The notes: generated by a model not told the origin, from the letters alone. Positions 7,911 through 16,587 are shown, counted from the first letter of the stretch. The stretch is DNA of 64,000 nt from Homoserinimonas sp044769865 (GCF_044769865.1 NZ_JBIZWA010000001.1:1488001-1552000); one strand, 5' to 3'. Translations and numbers: made by a program.

Positions 7911-8891
7911 CTAGGCGTCTGCCAAGGCCCCCCTGAACTCACGCGCACGAAGGGCCCGCAGTGCCCGCTGCTCGATCTGGCGAACCCGCTCGCGCGAGAT
8001 GCCGAAGACCGCGCCCACCTGGTCGAAGGTCATCGGTGCGTCACCGTCGATGCCGAAGCGAAGCTTCAGTACCTTGGCGTCGCGCTCCGGCAGGGTCGCG
8101 ATGCACTTGTGAAGAAGTTCGTGCCGGATGCCCGTGCTGACGATGTCGACGACCGGCGCGTGCTGGTCATCCTCGATGAGGTCGCCGAGCACGGTGTCCT
8201 GCTCGTCGCCGACGGGGGTGTGGATGCTCACGGGGTCGCGGTCGACGTCGAGGTACATCTGCACCTTCTCCGGTGCGAATCCGGTCTCGGCGGCGATCTC
8301 CTCGATCGTGGGGCGGCGCCCCGACTCGGCTTCGAGCTCGCGATAGAGCTTGCGCACCGTCACGACCTTCTCCGCCGCGTGCACGGGGATGCGGATGAGG
8401 CGCGACGAGTCGGCGATGCACCGGCTGATCGACTGCCGGATCCACCATGTGGCGTAGGTGGAGAACTTGTAGCCCTTCGCGTAGTCGAACTTCTTGACCG
8501 CGCGGTCGAGACCGATGTTGCCCTCCTGGATCAGGTCCATGAATGGCACCCCGTGACCCAAGTAGTTCTTCGCGACGCTGACCACGAGGCGCAGGTTCGC
8601 CCGCACGAAACGGCGGTAGGCGGCTTCGCCGTCCTGCACGAGCTGGCGGTATTCGCGAGCCAGCTTTGCGTCGTCGACGCCTGCGTCGAGTTGTTCGCGG
8701 GCGAGCACGCCCGCTTCGATGGTGCGGGCCAGCTCCGGCTCCTCCTCCGGGAGGAGCAGCGGGATGGCGGCGATGCCCTGCAGGTAGTCCCGCACGGCGT
8801 CATCTGAGACCCGCGCGTCAATGGTGGCGGGCCGGCTCACTGCTTCGGCGCGCGGGATCGGTGCGGCGGCTGGCACAGCAGTCTTGTTCAC
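7911..8891 (-). CDS. Group 2 sigma-70 family RNA polymerase sigma factor (SigB/HrdD-like)
   Basis: Sigma subunit of 326 aa directing RNA polymerase to promoters. It has region 1.2 (VRDYLQGIAAIPLLLPEEE), a full region 2 with LRLVVSVAKNYLGHGVPFMDLIQEGNIGL and FSTYATWWIRQSISR, region 3, and region 4 with LPERDAKVLKLRFGI and the helix-turn-helix ISRERVRQIEQRALRALR. It lacks the long acidic N-terminus of the principal sigma factor, so it is a group 2, non-essential type such as mycobacterial SigB. The GTG at 8891 is preceded by AGGAGAGGG at good spacing; an in-frame upstream start lacks one. Its promoter overlaps a repeat array shared with a divergent TetR gene. Confidence 0.92.
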   Translation of the reverse strand: MNKTAVPAAAPIPRAEAVSRPATIDARVSDDAVRDYLQGIAAIPLLLPEEEPELARTIEAGVLAREQLDAGVDDAKLAREYRQLVQDGEAAYRRFVRANLRLVVSVAKNYLGHGVPFMDLIQEGNIGLDRAVKKFDYAKGYKFSTYATWWIRQSISRCIADSSRLIRIPVHAAEKVVTVRKLYRELEAESGRRPTIEEIAAETGFAPEKVQMYLDVDRDPVSIHTPVGDEQDTVLGDLIEDDQHAPVVDIVSTGIRHELLHKCIATLPERDAKVLKLRFGIDGDAPMTFDQVGAVFGISRERVRQIEQRALRALRAREFRGALADA

Positions 8892-8922
8892 GTTGTCCCT
8901 CTCCTGTCGATGCAATCTGCGA

Positions 8923-9037
8923 GAGAACGATTCCTCTCATGAGAACGTTCGCTCTATACCTATATAGGGGGGAGAGAGAGCGTTCTGTCAAGTCCCCCAT
9001 TCGTAGAGAACGTTCACTATGATGAGAACGGATCCTC
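8923..9037. repeat. Duplicated GAGAACG repeat array between sigma factor and TetR genes
   Basis: GAGAACG occurs at 8923-8929, 8941-8947, 9006-9012 and 9024-9030. Copies within each pair are exactly 18 bases apart, and two copies extend to the palindrome GAACGTTC. The two 32-base boxes (8923-8954 and 9006-9037) match at 23 of 32 positions. Inverted CGTTCT copies occur at 8981-8986, inside the sigma promoter, and at 9087-9092, near the tetR start. Box 1 lies in the expected sigma mRNA leader and box 2 upstream of its -35. These are probably binding sites of the adjacent TetR protein, but this is inferred. Confidence 0.7.
8961..8991 (-). promoter_or_regulatory. Sigma-70 type promoter for the sigma factor gene
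   Basis: On the minus strand a perfect TTGACA (8991-8986) is followed after 19 bases by TATATA (8966-8961), or after 17-18 bases by CCTATA/CTATAT. Transcription would start near 8953, giving a leader of about 60 bases before the GTG. A CGTTCT half-site occupies the spacer edge, so a protein bound to the repeat array could block polymerase. Confidence 0.7.
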
Positions 9038-9116
9038 TTCCCTCGTTCGTGGGGCAGTGGACAGACCGGTACACGAGTAGAGGGATCGTTCTTATGTGGC
9101 TAGGATGGTGCGCGCC

Positions 9117-9698
9117 ATGACAGATACACCGAAGCAGGGCGCACGCGAGCGCATCCTCGAAGCCGCGTACGACCTGTTCTCTCGTCGCGGCATCCGCGAT
9201 GTGAGTGTCGACGAGATCATCAGTCGTTCCAAGGTCGCGATCGCGACCTTCTACCGTCATTTCAGCTCGAAAGACCAACTGGCAGAAGCGTTCCTCAATC
9301 GGCGTGAGCAGGTATGGACCTCCGAACTCATCGTTGCTGAGGCGGCCAAACGCTCAGACAACCCCGTCGACCAGCTCCTCGCAATCTTCGACATCTTCGA
9401 CGAGTGGTTCGCGAGCAAGGACTTCGAGGGTGACTCCTTCGTCAAGGTGCTGCTCGAGATGGGGCCGGAGCATCCGCTCGGCAAGGCCAGCATCGCGCAC
9501 CTCAATACGGTGCGATCGACCATCCGCGGGATCGCGGAACGTGCCGGGCTCACCGACCTCGATGAGTTCGCTCACTCACTCCAGATCCTCATGAAGGGCT
9601 GCATCATCACGGCCACGATGGGTGACCGCGGCGCTGGTGCGCGGGCCAAGCTCATGGCCGAGGGGCTCATCAGGGATCACACCCCGGCGGCCGAATAG
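9117..9698 (+). CDS. TetR-family transcriptional regulator
   Basis: Predicted repressor of 193 aa. Residues 9-55 are a standard TetR helix-turn-helix domain (RERILEAAYDLFSRRG, VSVDEIISRSKVAIATFYRHFSSKDQLAEAFL). The remaining ligand domain has no recognisable specificity; it contains FDIFDEWFASKDFEGDSFVKVLLEMG near residues 88-113. It is divergent from a group 2 sigma factor gene, and the interval carries repeated GAGAACG boxes, so autoregulation and control of the sigma gene are plausible. The ATG at 9117 gives the usual short N-terminus; in-frame ATGs at 9096 and 9105 are alternatives. It converges on the next gene with two bases between stops. Confidence 0.88.
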   Translation: MTDTPKQGARERILEAAYDLFSRRGIRDVSVDEIISRSKVAIATFYRHFSSKDQLAEAFLNRREQVWTSELIVAEAAKRSDNPVDQLLAIFDIFDEWFASKDFEGDSFVKVLLEMGPEHPLGKASIAHLNTVRSTIRGIAERAGLTDLDEFAHSLQILMKGCIITATMGDRGAGARAKLMAEGLIRDHTPAAE

Positions 9699-9700
9699 CC

Positions 9701-10495
9701 CTAGGCGTCAGACGCGCCCCAGGCGCCGCGCGCCGCTTCGCGCGCATCGCTTGATCCCCGCTCCGCGAGCGCGGCAGCACGCTCGGCGAGGCGGCGCTGC
9801 ACCTCGTGCTCGGCATCCGCGGCCAACGCCGGGTCGAGCGGCGCGCTCGTGTGCGCGCTCGTGCCGTGCCACTTCTCGATGTAGGCGTCGAGCTGGGCGC
9901 CCGACTCCCAGGAGGTGATGAGGCAGTAGCGGTTCGCCGGCCCCGGATGCCACACGGCGTGCCAGAAGCGCTGCGTGTCGACGATGATCTGGGCGCCAGC
10001 CGGCAGGGGAATCCGCACCTCGGTGTCGGGGTCGTAGCGTTCCTCACGCAGGATCAGGCAGGAATCCGCGTCGTCGCTCAGGTTGAAGAAGCCGCGCACG
10101 ATCCAGCCGTTGCCGTCGGGATTGAGTCGGTTGTTGTCGTCCTGGTGGAGGTTGTAGAGGGCCTCCGCGTATTCGGTCGGCTTGAGCTCGATCACTCGGC
10201 AGCGCCCCACGTTCGCACCGGGCTCCTGCGCGCGACGGGCGAGCGTCGGGGCCTTCTCGACCTGCGATGCGATCCAGACGCCGTCCTTGTCGGTGCGCGG
10301 AGGCGTGTGGTTCCAGAAGCCGTTGACCTCGATCTCGCCCTTCGCGCTCGTGAGGGGCGCGAAGCGGGTGTCGCCCGATGACTTCCACTCGACGTACTCG
10401 AGGTCGAGCCATTCCTTCGGGTCGTTCGCCTGCTCGTAGCGGTCGAGGATCACGAAGCCCGTCTCCTCCAACGCCGCGGACTTGATGTAACTCAT
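9701..10495 (-). CDS. Uncharacterised protein with 2OG-Fe(II) oxygenase-like residues
   Basis: Protein of 264 aa that I do not recognise as a named family. Its middle part carries a pattern like the facial triad of 2-oxoglutarate/Fe(II) dioxygenases: His117-x-Asp119 in NLHQDDNNR, a distal His179 (or His183) in FWHAVWHPG, and Arg189 ten residues after His179 followed by a beta strand (RYCLITSWE). Short strands such as GWIVRGFFNLS lie between. There is no signal peptide or membrane segment. The C-terminal 50 residues are an Ala/Arg/Glu-rich helix. The ATG at 10495 follows a GAAAGG site. It lies downstream of nei in the same direction, 105 bases apart. Enzymatic function is an inference. Confidence 0.75.
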   Translation of the reverse strand: MSYIKSAALEETGFVILDRYEQANDPKEWLDLEYVEWKSSGDTRFAPLTSAKGEIEVNGFWNHTPPRTDKDGVWIASQVEKAPTLARRAQEPGANVGRCRVIELKPTEYAEALYNLHQDDNNRLNPDGNGWIVRGFFNLSDDADSCLILREERYDPDTEVRIPLPAGAQIIVDTQRFWHAVWHPGPANRYCLITSWESGAQLDAYIEKWHGTSAHTSAPLDPALAADAEHEVQRRLAERAAALAERGSSDAREAARGAWGASDA

Positions 10496-10600
10496 GCAGG
10501 GGCGCCTTTCGCGAGAGGGTCTGGGGCACGGCGTGCGACGCCGTTTTCCACGCCACACTAACACCGGCGCTTGCCCGTCCAGGACTCAGCGCAGCCCGGT

Positions 10601-11377
10601 TCAGCGCTGGCAGTTGGGGCACCAGTGGCTCCGGCGCGTGTGCTCGCCGGGCGACTCGAAATCGGCGCTGCGGATAGGGGTGCCGCAGCGCAGGCAGGGG
10701 CGTCCCGTGCGTCCGTAGACCCAGGCCTTCGCCCCTCGCATCCGCCCGGTGGTGATGCGTTCCGTGCGGTCCTTGTTGGCGTGGATCAGCCGGTGCGACA
10801 GGTCGATCAGCTTCCCCGGCTGCCGAACCTCCCTCACCGGGGTCGTCGGCAGGATTCCCCGCAGGAAGCAGATCTCGTTGACGTACTCATTGCCGAGGCC
10901 CGCGAGGTTCCTCTGGTCGAGCAGGGCGTAGAACACGGGCCGATCGGGTCGCTCCAGCACGCGGCGAAGCGCCTCCTCGGCGTCCCAGTCGGGCCCGAGC
11001 AGGTCTGGCCCGAGAAAGGCGAGCGTCGCTTCCTCCTCGTCGCGCCGGATGACCTCGACGAGACCCAGCTCGAAGCCGATAGCGAGACGCTCCTCAGTGC
11101 CCAGGATGACCCGTGCCTGGTACGCGGGGCGTTTCCACTTGGTGCCGTGGTTGTAGAGGTGCCAGGCGCCCTCCATCTTGAGGTGGGTGTGGATGCTGTG
11201 GTCCCCGATGCGGGTCAGCAGGTGCTTGCCGCGAGGGATGACCGAGTCGATCACGCTGCCGCTCAGGTCGACCGTCGCGAAGGCGGGGACGCGGATGTCA
11301 CAGGTCTCGAGCATCCGACCGGCGAGTGCCTCGTTGAGGTTCTTGGCGGTCAGATAGACGGTGTCTCCCTCAGGCAC
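10601..11377 (-). CDS. nei: Endonuclease VIII / Fpg-Nei family DNA glycosylase
   Basis: Bifunctional base-excision glycosylase/lyase removing oxidised bases. The N-terminus MPEGDTVY gives the Schiff-base Pro2 and Glu3 and fits the Nei rather than Fpg subfamily; Lys51 lies in the conserved RGKHL loop. A helix-two-turn-helix (LLDQRNLAGLGNEYVNEICFLRGI) precedes a C-terminal zinc finger with Cys pairs CLRC and CPNC. Length (258 aa) is normal. The GTG start overlaps the lhr stop by eight bases, so the two repair genes are coupled. In Mycobacterium tuberculosis nei and lhr are also neighbours, which supports the assignment. Confidence 0.93.
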   Translation of the reverse strand: MPEGDTVYLTAKNLNEALAGRMLETCDIRVPAFATVDLSGSVIDSVIPRGKHLLTRIGDHSIHTHLKMEGAWHLYNHGTKWKRPAYQARVILGTEERLAIGFELGLVEVIRRDEEEATLAFLGPDLLGPDWDAEEALRRVLERPDRPVFYALLDQRNLAGLGNEYVNEICFLRGILPTTPVREVRQPGKLIDLSHRLIHANKDRTERITTGRMRGAKAWVYGRTGRPCLRCGTPIRSADFESPGEHTRRSHWCPNCQR

Positions 11378-14300
11378 GCAGGCTCAACCCCTGCGGCGTG
11401 ACGCCGAACCCCGCGGTCGTGAGGGCATCGCCGAGCGGGGTTCCCACGACGAAGTCGCCGTTGACCCGTTCGACGCGTGTGCGCCGGCCGCTTGCCCGCA
11501 CGGCCGCGACGAGGCCCGCGGCCGCTGCTTCGACGACGGCGGGTTCGTCGTCGAAGAGGAGGGTGCTCTTGCCGCCCTTCTCGACGTAGAGCACGAGTGC
11601 CCCGTCGACCAGCACGACGAGCGCGCCGGCTTTGCGCCCCGGTCGATGCGATCCCTCATGCGTGGGCCAGGGCAGCGCGGCGCCGTAGGGGTTGACCGGG
11701 TCCGTCGCCGCGAGGGCGACCGCTCGGAGTCGCGGCGCGGCATCCGGGTCGACGGCGAAGCTGCGCAGGCGGTCGATTGTCGGCCCTGTCGCGAACTGGG
11801 CCGCGCCGAGACCCTCGACGAAGTAGCCGCGGCGTGCCCGGCCGCTCTCCTCGAAGCGGCTGAGCACCTTGTAGGCGAGCGAGAACCCGCCACGGATGCC
11901 CTCGCTCATGACTGCGCCGCGGGTCACAATCCCGTGCCGCTCGAGGAGCCCCTCCGCGACGGCGACGCCGCGCACGGTCGTGTCGTCACCCCCGGACCGG
12001 CGCACGAGCGACCAGCGGCCCGAGACGTTGGGGCCACCGGACTGGCTCGGCATCGTGAGTCGCGCACGACCGCGGAACGACCGCGTGCGCGGGGCGGGCC
12101 GGCGCGCGGGGCCGCCCGCGTAGGAGCGGAGTGGGGCGAGCGTGTCGTTCGTCACGAGTCCCGCCCACACGAGGTCCCAGAGCGCCGTCGACATCGCCTT
12201 GTCGTCGGCGACGGCCGACCCCAGGGAGGCGCCGACGGCATCCGTGAGCTGGCGGAAGAAGTAGGCGCCACCACCGGCGAGCGCATCGAGGATGCCCGCG
12301 TGCAGTTCGCTCTCGTCGTGCGTTCCCGCCTCGGCAACAGTGAAGGGCATGGTGTCGGCGAGGTGCAGGGCGACCCAGCCGTCGGAGGAGCCGAGGGAGC
12401 CGACGCCCGTCCACGCGACCTCGCCCGTCGCGGTCAGTTGGTCGAGCATGGCGGGGGAGTAGTCGCGCACCCGGGCGGGCAGCACGAGGGTCTCGAGGGC
12501 TGAGGCGGGGATGGGCACGCCCGCGAGCTGTTCGATCACCTGTGCGACGCCGTCGACGCCCTTGAGTGGTTCGTCGACGTGCTGCCAGGACGTGAGGAAG
12601 CGCGCGAGCGTGGGCCCGTCGACGGGCTCGACCTCCTGTCGCAGCGCGGCGAGTGAGCGGCTACGCAGGCGCCGCAGCACCTCGGCGTCGCACCACTCCG
12701 CGCCGCTGCTGCCGGGGCGGAACTCGCCCTCGACGACCCGGCGCTGCAGCTCAAGGCGGCGAAGCGCATCCCCGACGACGGCTGTGCCGAGGCCGAGCCG
12801 AGCGGTGCATTCGGCCGCGGTGAAAGGCGCGTGGGTGCGGGCGTAGCGGCTCACGAGGTCACCGACCGGGTCTTCGACCGGTTCGAGGAACGCCTCGGGG
12901 ATGCCGACGGGCAGCGGCGTGCCGAGCGCATCCCTGAGCCGAGCGGCATCTTCGACGACGGCCCACCGCGGGGCTCCCGCCATCGAGACAGCGAGGAGAC
13001 GGTTGCTGCGCTCGAGGTCCCGAAGCTCCGTCTCCTTTATGGATGTGCTCGTGCGGTCCTGCAACTCTTCGAGGGTCATTGGTCCGAGCATCCGGAGCAG
13101 GTCGACCGCGCCCTCGAGATCCTTCGCCTGCCGCTCGGGGGCGAGCCGCTGCAGTTCGCGCTCCGTCTGCTCGATGACGTCGGCGTCAAGCAGCTCGCGC
13201 AGTTCAGCGCGGCCCAGCAGTTCGCCCAGCAGGGCCGAGTCGAGCGAGAGCGCGGCGGCCCGTCGCTCGGCGAGCGGCGCATCCCCCTCGTACATGAACG
13301 CGCCCACATAGCCGAAGAGGAGCGAGCGCGCGAAGGGTGACGCTGAGTCCGTCTCCACCTCGACGATGCGGATGCTGCGTGCCTCGACCTCGGTGACGAG
13401 CTCCGTGAGGGCGGGCAGGTCGTAGACGTCCTGCAGCACCTCTCGCACCGTCTCGAGCACGATGGGGAAGGTCGGATACTTCGCCGCGACCGAGAGCAGC
13501 TGCGCGGCGCGCTGCCGCTGCTGCCACAGGGGCGAGCGCCGGGCGGGGTTGTAGCGGGGCAGGAGCAGGGCGCGGGCGGCGCACTCCCTGAAGCGTGACG
13601 CGAAGAGGGCGGAACCGCCCACCTCCCGCGTCACGATGTCGCCCAACTCGTGCGGGTCGAAGGCGAAGAGGTCGGCGCCGGGCGGGGGAGCATCCGTGTC
13701 GGGGATGCGCACGACGATGCCGTCGTCGGCCGCCATCGCGCCACCGTCGATGCCGAGGGTGTCACGGATGCGCGCGCTCACCGCGAGCGCCCACGGCGCG
13801 TGCACAGGCATGCCGAAGGGTGAGTGCAGCACGAGCCGCCAGTCGCCGAGTTCGTCGCGGAAGCGTTCGACGACGAGCGTGCGGTCGGTGGGCACGTGGC
13901 CCGTCGTCTCCTTCTGCTCTCGCACGAAGGCGATCAGGTTGTTGACGGCGCGCTCGTCGAGGCCGACCTCCGCGAGGCGCTCCCGCATGGACTCCTCGCG
14001 GCCGGCCGAGACCTGGCGCGTGAACTCGCCGATCGCGCGACCGAGTTCGGCGGGCCGTCCGAGCCCGTCGCCCTTCCAGAACGGCACCCGGCCCGGTTGC
14101 CCGAAGGCGGGGGAGACGACGACGCGGTCGTGCGTGATGTCCTCGATGCGCCAGCTCGTCGCGCCGAGCGCGAAGACATCGCCGACGCGCGATTCGTAGA
14201 CCATCTCCTCGTCGAGCTCGCCGACGCGCCTGCCGCCGCCCTCGTCGCCCACCATGAAGACGCCGAAGAGGCCGCGGTCGGGAATCGTGCCGCCCGACAT

Positions 14301-15962
14301 GACCGCGAGGCGTTGCGCGCCCGGTCGGCCCGTGATGGTGCCCTTGACGCGGTCCCAGACAATGCGGGGTCGCAGCTCCGCGAACTCGTCGGATGGGTAG
14401 CGGCCGCTCAGCAGGTCGAGGGTCGCGTCGTAGGCGCTTCGGGGCAGCGAGGCGAAGGGGGCGCTGCGCCGCACCGTGTCGAACCACTCCTCCACATCGA
14501 GCTGCTCGAGGGCCACGGCGGCGACGGTCTGCTGCGCGAGGATGTCGAGCGGGTTCTGCGGCACCGCGATCTGTTCGATCAGGCCCTGCGTCATCCGCTC
14601 GGTCGCCACCGCGGAGTGCAGCAGGTCGGCCCTGTGTTTGGGGAACAGGATGCCGCGAGACACCTCGCCGACGCCGTGACCGGCGCGCCCGATGCGCTGC
14701 AGGCCGGATGCAACGGAGGGAGGTGCCTCGACCTGGACCACGAGATCGACCGCCCCCATGTCGATGCCGAGCTCGAGCGAGGAGGTCGCGACGACGCAGC
14801 GCAGCCGCCCCGACTTGAGCTCGTCTTCGATCATGGCTCGGCGTTCCTTCGACACGGAACCGTGGTGCGCCATCGCGAGCAGGCCCTGCGAACCACCCGT
14901 CTGTCCCGAAGCCCCCATCATTTGCGCCGGCACGCCCGCGGGTTGAGTAGCACGGGCGCTTGCGGCCGTGCCTAAGTCAGGTCGCGAAGCGTCTCCTCCA
15001 GGAGAAGCGACCGTATCGAAACCCCCAGCCTCACCCCCAAGCCGCTCCTCATAGATCTCGTTCAACCGCGCGGTCAGGCGCTCTGCGAGCCGCCGCGAGT
15101 TCGCGAACACGATGGTCGACCGGCACTCCAGAATGCGGTCGACGATCTGCTCCTCCACATGCGGCCAGATGGATGCTTGGGGCGCCGCGCTCGCCGTCGC
15201 ACCCTCTCGCACGGGTGCCGAGCCGAGCTCGGTCATGTCCTCGACGGGCACGCTCACCGCGAGGTCGAAACGCTTCGCCGACTCGGGCGCAATGATCGAG
15301 ACGGGTGCCGAGCCCGCGAGGAAGCGCGCGATCTCCTCGCGGGGGCGCACGGTCGCCGAGAGCCCGATGCGCTGCGCCGGCTTCTCCAACAGTGCGTCGA
15401 GTCGTTCGAGCGAGACCGCGAGGTGCGCACCGCGTTTGGTCGCCGCGACGGCATGGATCTCATCGACGATCACGGTGTCGACCGTGCGCAGCGCGTCCCG
15501 TGCCGAGGAAGTGAGCATCAGGTACAACGATTCCGGCGTCGTGATGAGGATCTCGGGCGGCGACTTCTGCAGGGCACGCCGTTCCGCGGGCAGCGTGTCT
15601 CCGGACCGCACGCCGACGCTCACTGACGGCGCAGGCATCCCGAGCATGGTCGCCGTGCGCGTGATGCCGACGAGCGGCGAACGCAGGTTGCGCTCCACAT
15701 CGACGCCAAGCGCCTTGAGCGGGGAGATATAGAGCACGCGAGTGCCCGGCGCGCGGTCTGCGGATGCCTCGGCCGCGAGTCGATCGATCGCCCACAGGAA
15801 CGCGGCCAGCGTCTTGCCCGAGCCCGTCGGCGCGACCACGAGCGCGTGTCCGCCGCCCGAGATGGCCCGCCACGCGCCATCCTGCACCGCGGTCGGCCCC
15901 GTGAAGGCACCCTCGAACCAGCCGCGCGTGGCAGCGCTGAAGAGGTCGAGGGCGGAACCCAT
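11370..15962 (-). CDS. lhr: Lhr-family ATP-dependent superfamily 2 DNA helicase
   Basis: Large 3'-5' DNA helicase (about 1,530 aa) associated with repair. Walker A APTGSGKT is at residues 44-51, motif II is DEIH, motif III SAT, and motif VI RIGRAGHGVG. These form two RecA domains, followed by the winged-helix and large C-terminal Lhr domains. Residues about 313-342, between the RecA domains, are encoded by a palindromic repeat element inserted in frame; the protein stays open. The ATG at 15962 has GAGG nine bases upstream; an in-frame ATG at 15971 is possible. It is divergent from the NUDIX-like gene and overlaps nei. Confidence 0.93.
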   Translation of the reverse strand: MGSALDLFSAATRGWFEGAFTGPTAVQDGAWRAISGGGHALVVAPTGSGKTLAAFLWAIDRLAAEASADRAPGTRVLYISPLKALGVDVERNLRSPLVGITRTATMLGMPAPSVSVGVRSGDTLPAERRALQKSPPEILITTPESLYLMLTSSARDALRTVDTVIVDEIHAVAATKRGAHLAVSLERLDALLEKPAQRIGLSATVRPREEIARFLAGSAPVSIIAPESAKRFDLAVSVPVEDMTELGSAPVREGATASAAPQASIWPHVEEQIVDRILECRSTIVFANSRRLAERLTARLNEIYEERLGGEAGGFDTVASPGGDASRPDLGTAASARATQPAGVPAQMMGASGQTGGSQGLLAMAHHGSVSKERRAMIEDELKSGRLRCVVATSSLELGIDMGAVDLVVQVEAPPSVASGLQRIGRAGHGVGEVSRGILFPKHRADLLHSAVATERMTQGLIEQIAVPQNPLDILAQQTVAAVALEQLDVEEWFDTVRRSAPFASLPRSAYDATLDLLSGRYPSDEFAELRPRIVWDRVKGTITGRPGAQRLAVMSGGTIPDRGLFGVFMVGDEGGGRRVGELDEEMVYESRVGDVFALGATSWRIEDITHDRVVVSPAFGQPGRVPFWKGDGLGRPAELGRAIGEFTRQVSAGREESMRERLAEVGLDERAVNNLIAFVREQKETTGHVPTDRTLVVERFRDELGDWRLVLHSPFGMPVHAPWALAVSARIRDTLGIDGGAMAADDGIVVRIPDTDAPPPGADLFAFDPHELGDIVTREVGGSALFASRFRECAARALLLPRYNPARRSPLWQQRQRAAQLLSVAAKYPTFPIVLETVREVLQDVYDLPALTELVTEVEARSIRIVEVETDSASPFARSLLFGYVGAFMYEGDAPLAERRAAALSLDSALLGELLGRAELRELLDADVIEQTERELQRLAPERQAKDLEGAVDLLRMLGPMTLEELQDRTSTSIKETELRDLERSNRLLAVSMAGAPRWAVVEDAARLRDALGTPLPVGIPEAFLEPVEDPVGDLVSRYARTHAPFTAAECTARLGLGTAVVGDALRRLELQRRVVEGEFRPGSSGAEWCDAEVLRRLRSRSLAALRQEVEPVDGPTLARFLTSWQHVDEPLKGVDGVAQVIEQLAGVPIPASALETLVLPARVRDYSPAMLDQLTATGEVAWTGVGSLGSSDGWVALHLADTMPFTVAEAGTHDESELHAGILDALAGGGAYFFRQLTDAVGASLGSAVADDKAMSTALWDLVWAGLVTNDTLAPLRSYAGGPARRPAPRTRSFRGRARLTMPSQSGGPNVSGRWSLVRRSGGDDTTVRGVAVAEGLLERHGIVTRGAVMSEGIRGGFSLAYKVLSRFEESGRARRGYFVEGLGAAQFATGPTIDRLRSFAVDPDAAPRLRAVALAATDPVNPYGAALPWPTHEGSHRPGRKAGALVVLVDGALVLYVEKGGKSTLLFDDEPAVVEAAAAGLVAAVRASGRRTRVERVNGDFVVGTPLGDALTTAGFGVTPQGLSLRA
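14936..15025. repeat. Palindromic interspersed (REP-like) element inside lhr
   Basis: On the lhr strand the segment runs from GGTTTCGATACGGTCGC to GCTACTCAACCCGCGG, the end motifs I associate with a dispersed palindromic repeat common between genes in Microbacteriaceae. It contains two hairpins: GCACGG/CCGTGC (14950-14971) and GGTCGC/GCGACC with inner TCTCC/GGAGA (14980-15012). It is read in frame as an Ala/Gly/Ser-rich peptide in Lhr. The family assignment is from memory and needs a genome-wide comparison. Confidence 0.65.
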
Positions 15963-16023
15963 GTCATTCATCCTCGCCGACACCACTGACAGTTTCGCCC
16001 CTTGCGGTGGGACAGAATGAAGC

Positions 16024-16566
16024 ATGAGCTCAACCGGAACCCCCGACCCTGGCAATGCGTGGCTCTCCGACGTCGAGTTGCTCGAACTGCGACGGCGGAT
16101 GCCCATCCTCTATGTCGAGGCGGTGCCCGTGAGAGTCGACCCGCTCGGGATCGTGACGCAGGTCGGCGTGCTGCTGCGGGCATCCGTCACGGGGGAGATG
16201 ACGCGCACGCTCGTCTCCGGCCGTGTCCTGTACGGGGAGACCGTGCGGGAGGCACTGTTCCGCCACCTCGAGAAGGACCTCGGGCCGATGGCGTTCCCGC
16301 AGCTGCCCGCGAGCCCCGTGCCCTTCACGGTTGCCGAGTACTTTCCCATGCCGGGCATCAGCCCGTACACGGATGACCGGCAGCACGCCGTCTCCCTCGC
16401 CTACGTTGTGCCCATCACGGGCACGTGTGAGCCCCGGCAGGATGCGCTGGAGATCACCTGGATGACCCCGGAGGAGGCGACGAGCTACATCGTCGCCGAC
16501 GAGATGGAGGGCGGCCGCGCGACGCTCATGCGCGCGGCGCTCGCCCACGTCGGCGTGCTGCCCTGA
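16024..16566 (+). CDS. NUDIX hydrolase-like protein (DUF4916-type)
   Basis: Protein of 180 aa with a NUDIX fold pattern. The box starts as GRVLYGE (G-x5-E) but continues RHLEKDLG where REUxEExGU is expected, so the metal-binding glutamates are replaced by His and Lys-Asp. It may therefore have changed or lost hydrolase activity. Flanking text such as PILYVEAVPVRVDPLGIVTQVGVLLR, YFPMPGISPYTDDRQHAVSLAYVVP and LEITWMTPEEATSYI is typical of an actinobacterial NUDIX-like family. No good ribosome site precedes the ATG; a CAGAAT hexamer five bases upstream hints at a leaderless message. It is divergent from lhr. Confidence 0.85.
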   Translation: MSSTGTPDPGNAWLSDVELLELRRRMPILYVEAVPVRVDPLGIVTQVGVLLRASVTGEMTRTLVSGRVLYGETVREALFRHLEKDLGPMAFPQLPASPVPFTVAEYFPMPGISPYTDDRQHAVSLAYVVPITGTCEPRQDALEITWMTPEEATSYIVADEMEGGRATLMRAALAHVGVLP

Positions 16567-16587
16567 CGGCGCGGGGCAGACTGCCCG

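Noticed and set aside
7739..7948. N-terminal extension of the acyl-CoA dehydrogenase
   Set aside because: The extended reading crosses the palindromic operator and the upstream terminator, and the internal ATG matches the normal family start.
15963..16106. Upstream start of lhr
   Set aside because: It would overlap the divergent NUDIX-like gene start, and the extra residues do not resemble Lhr.
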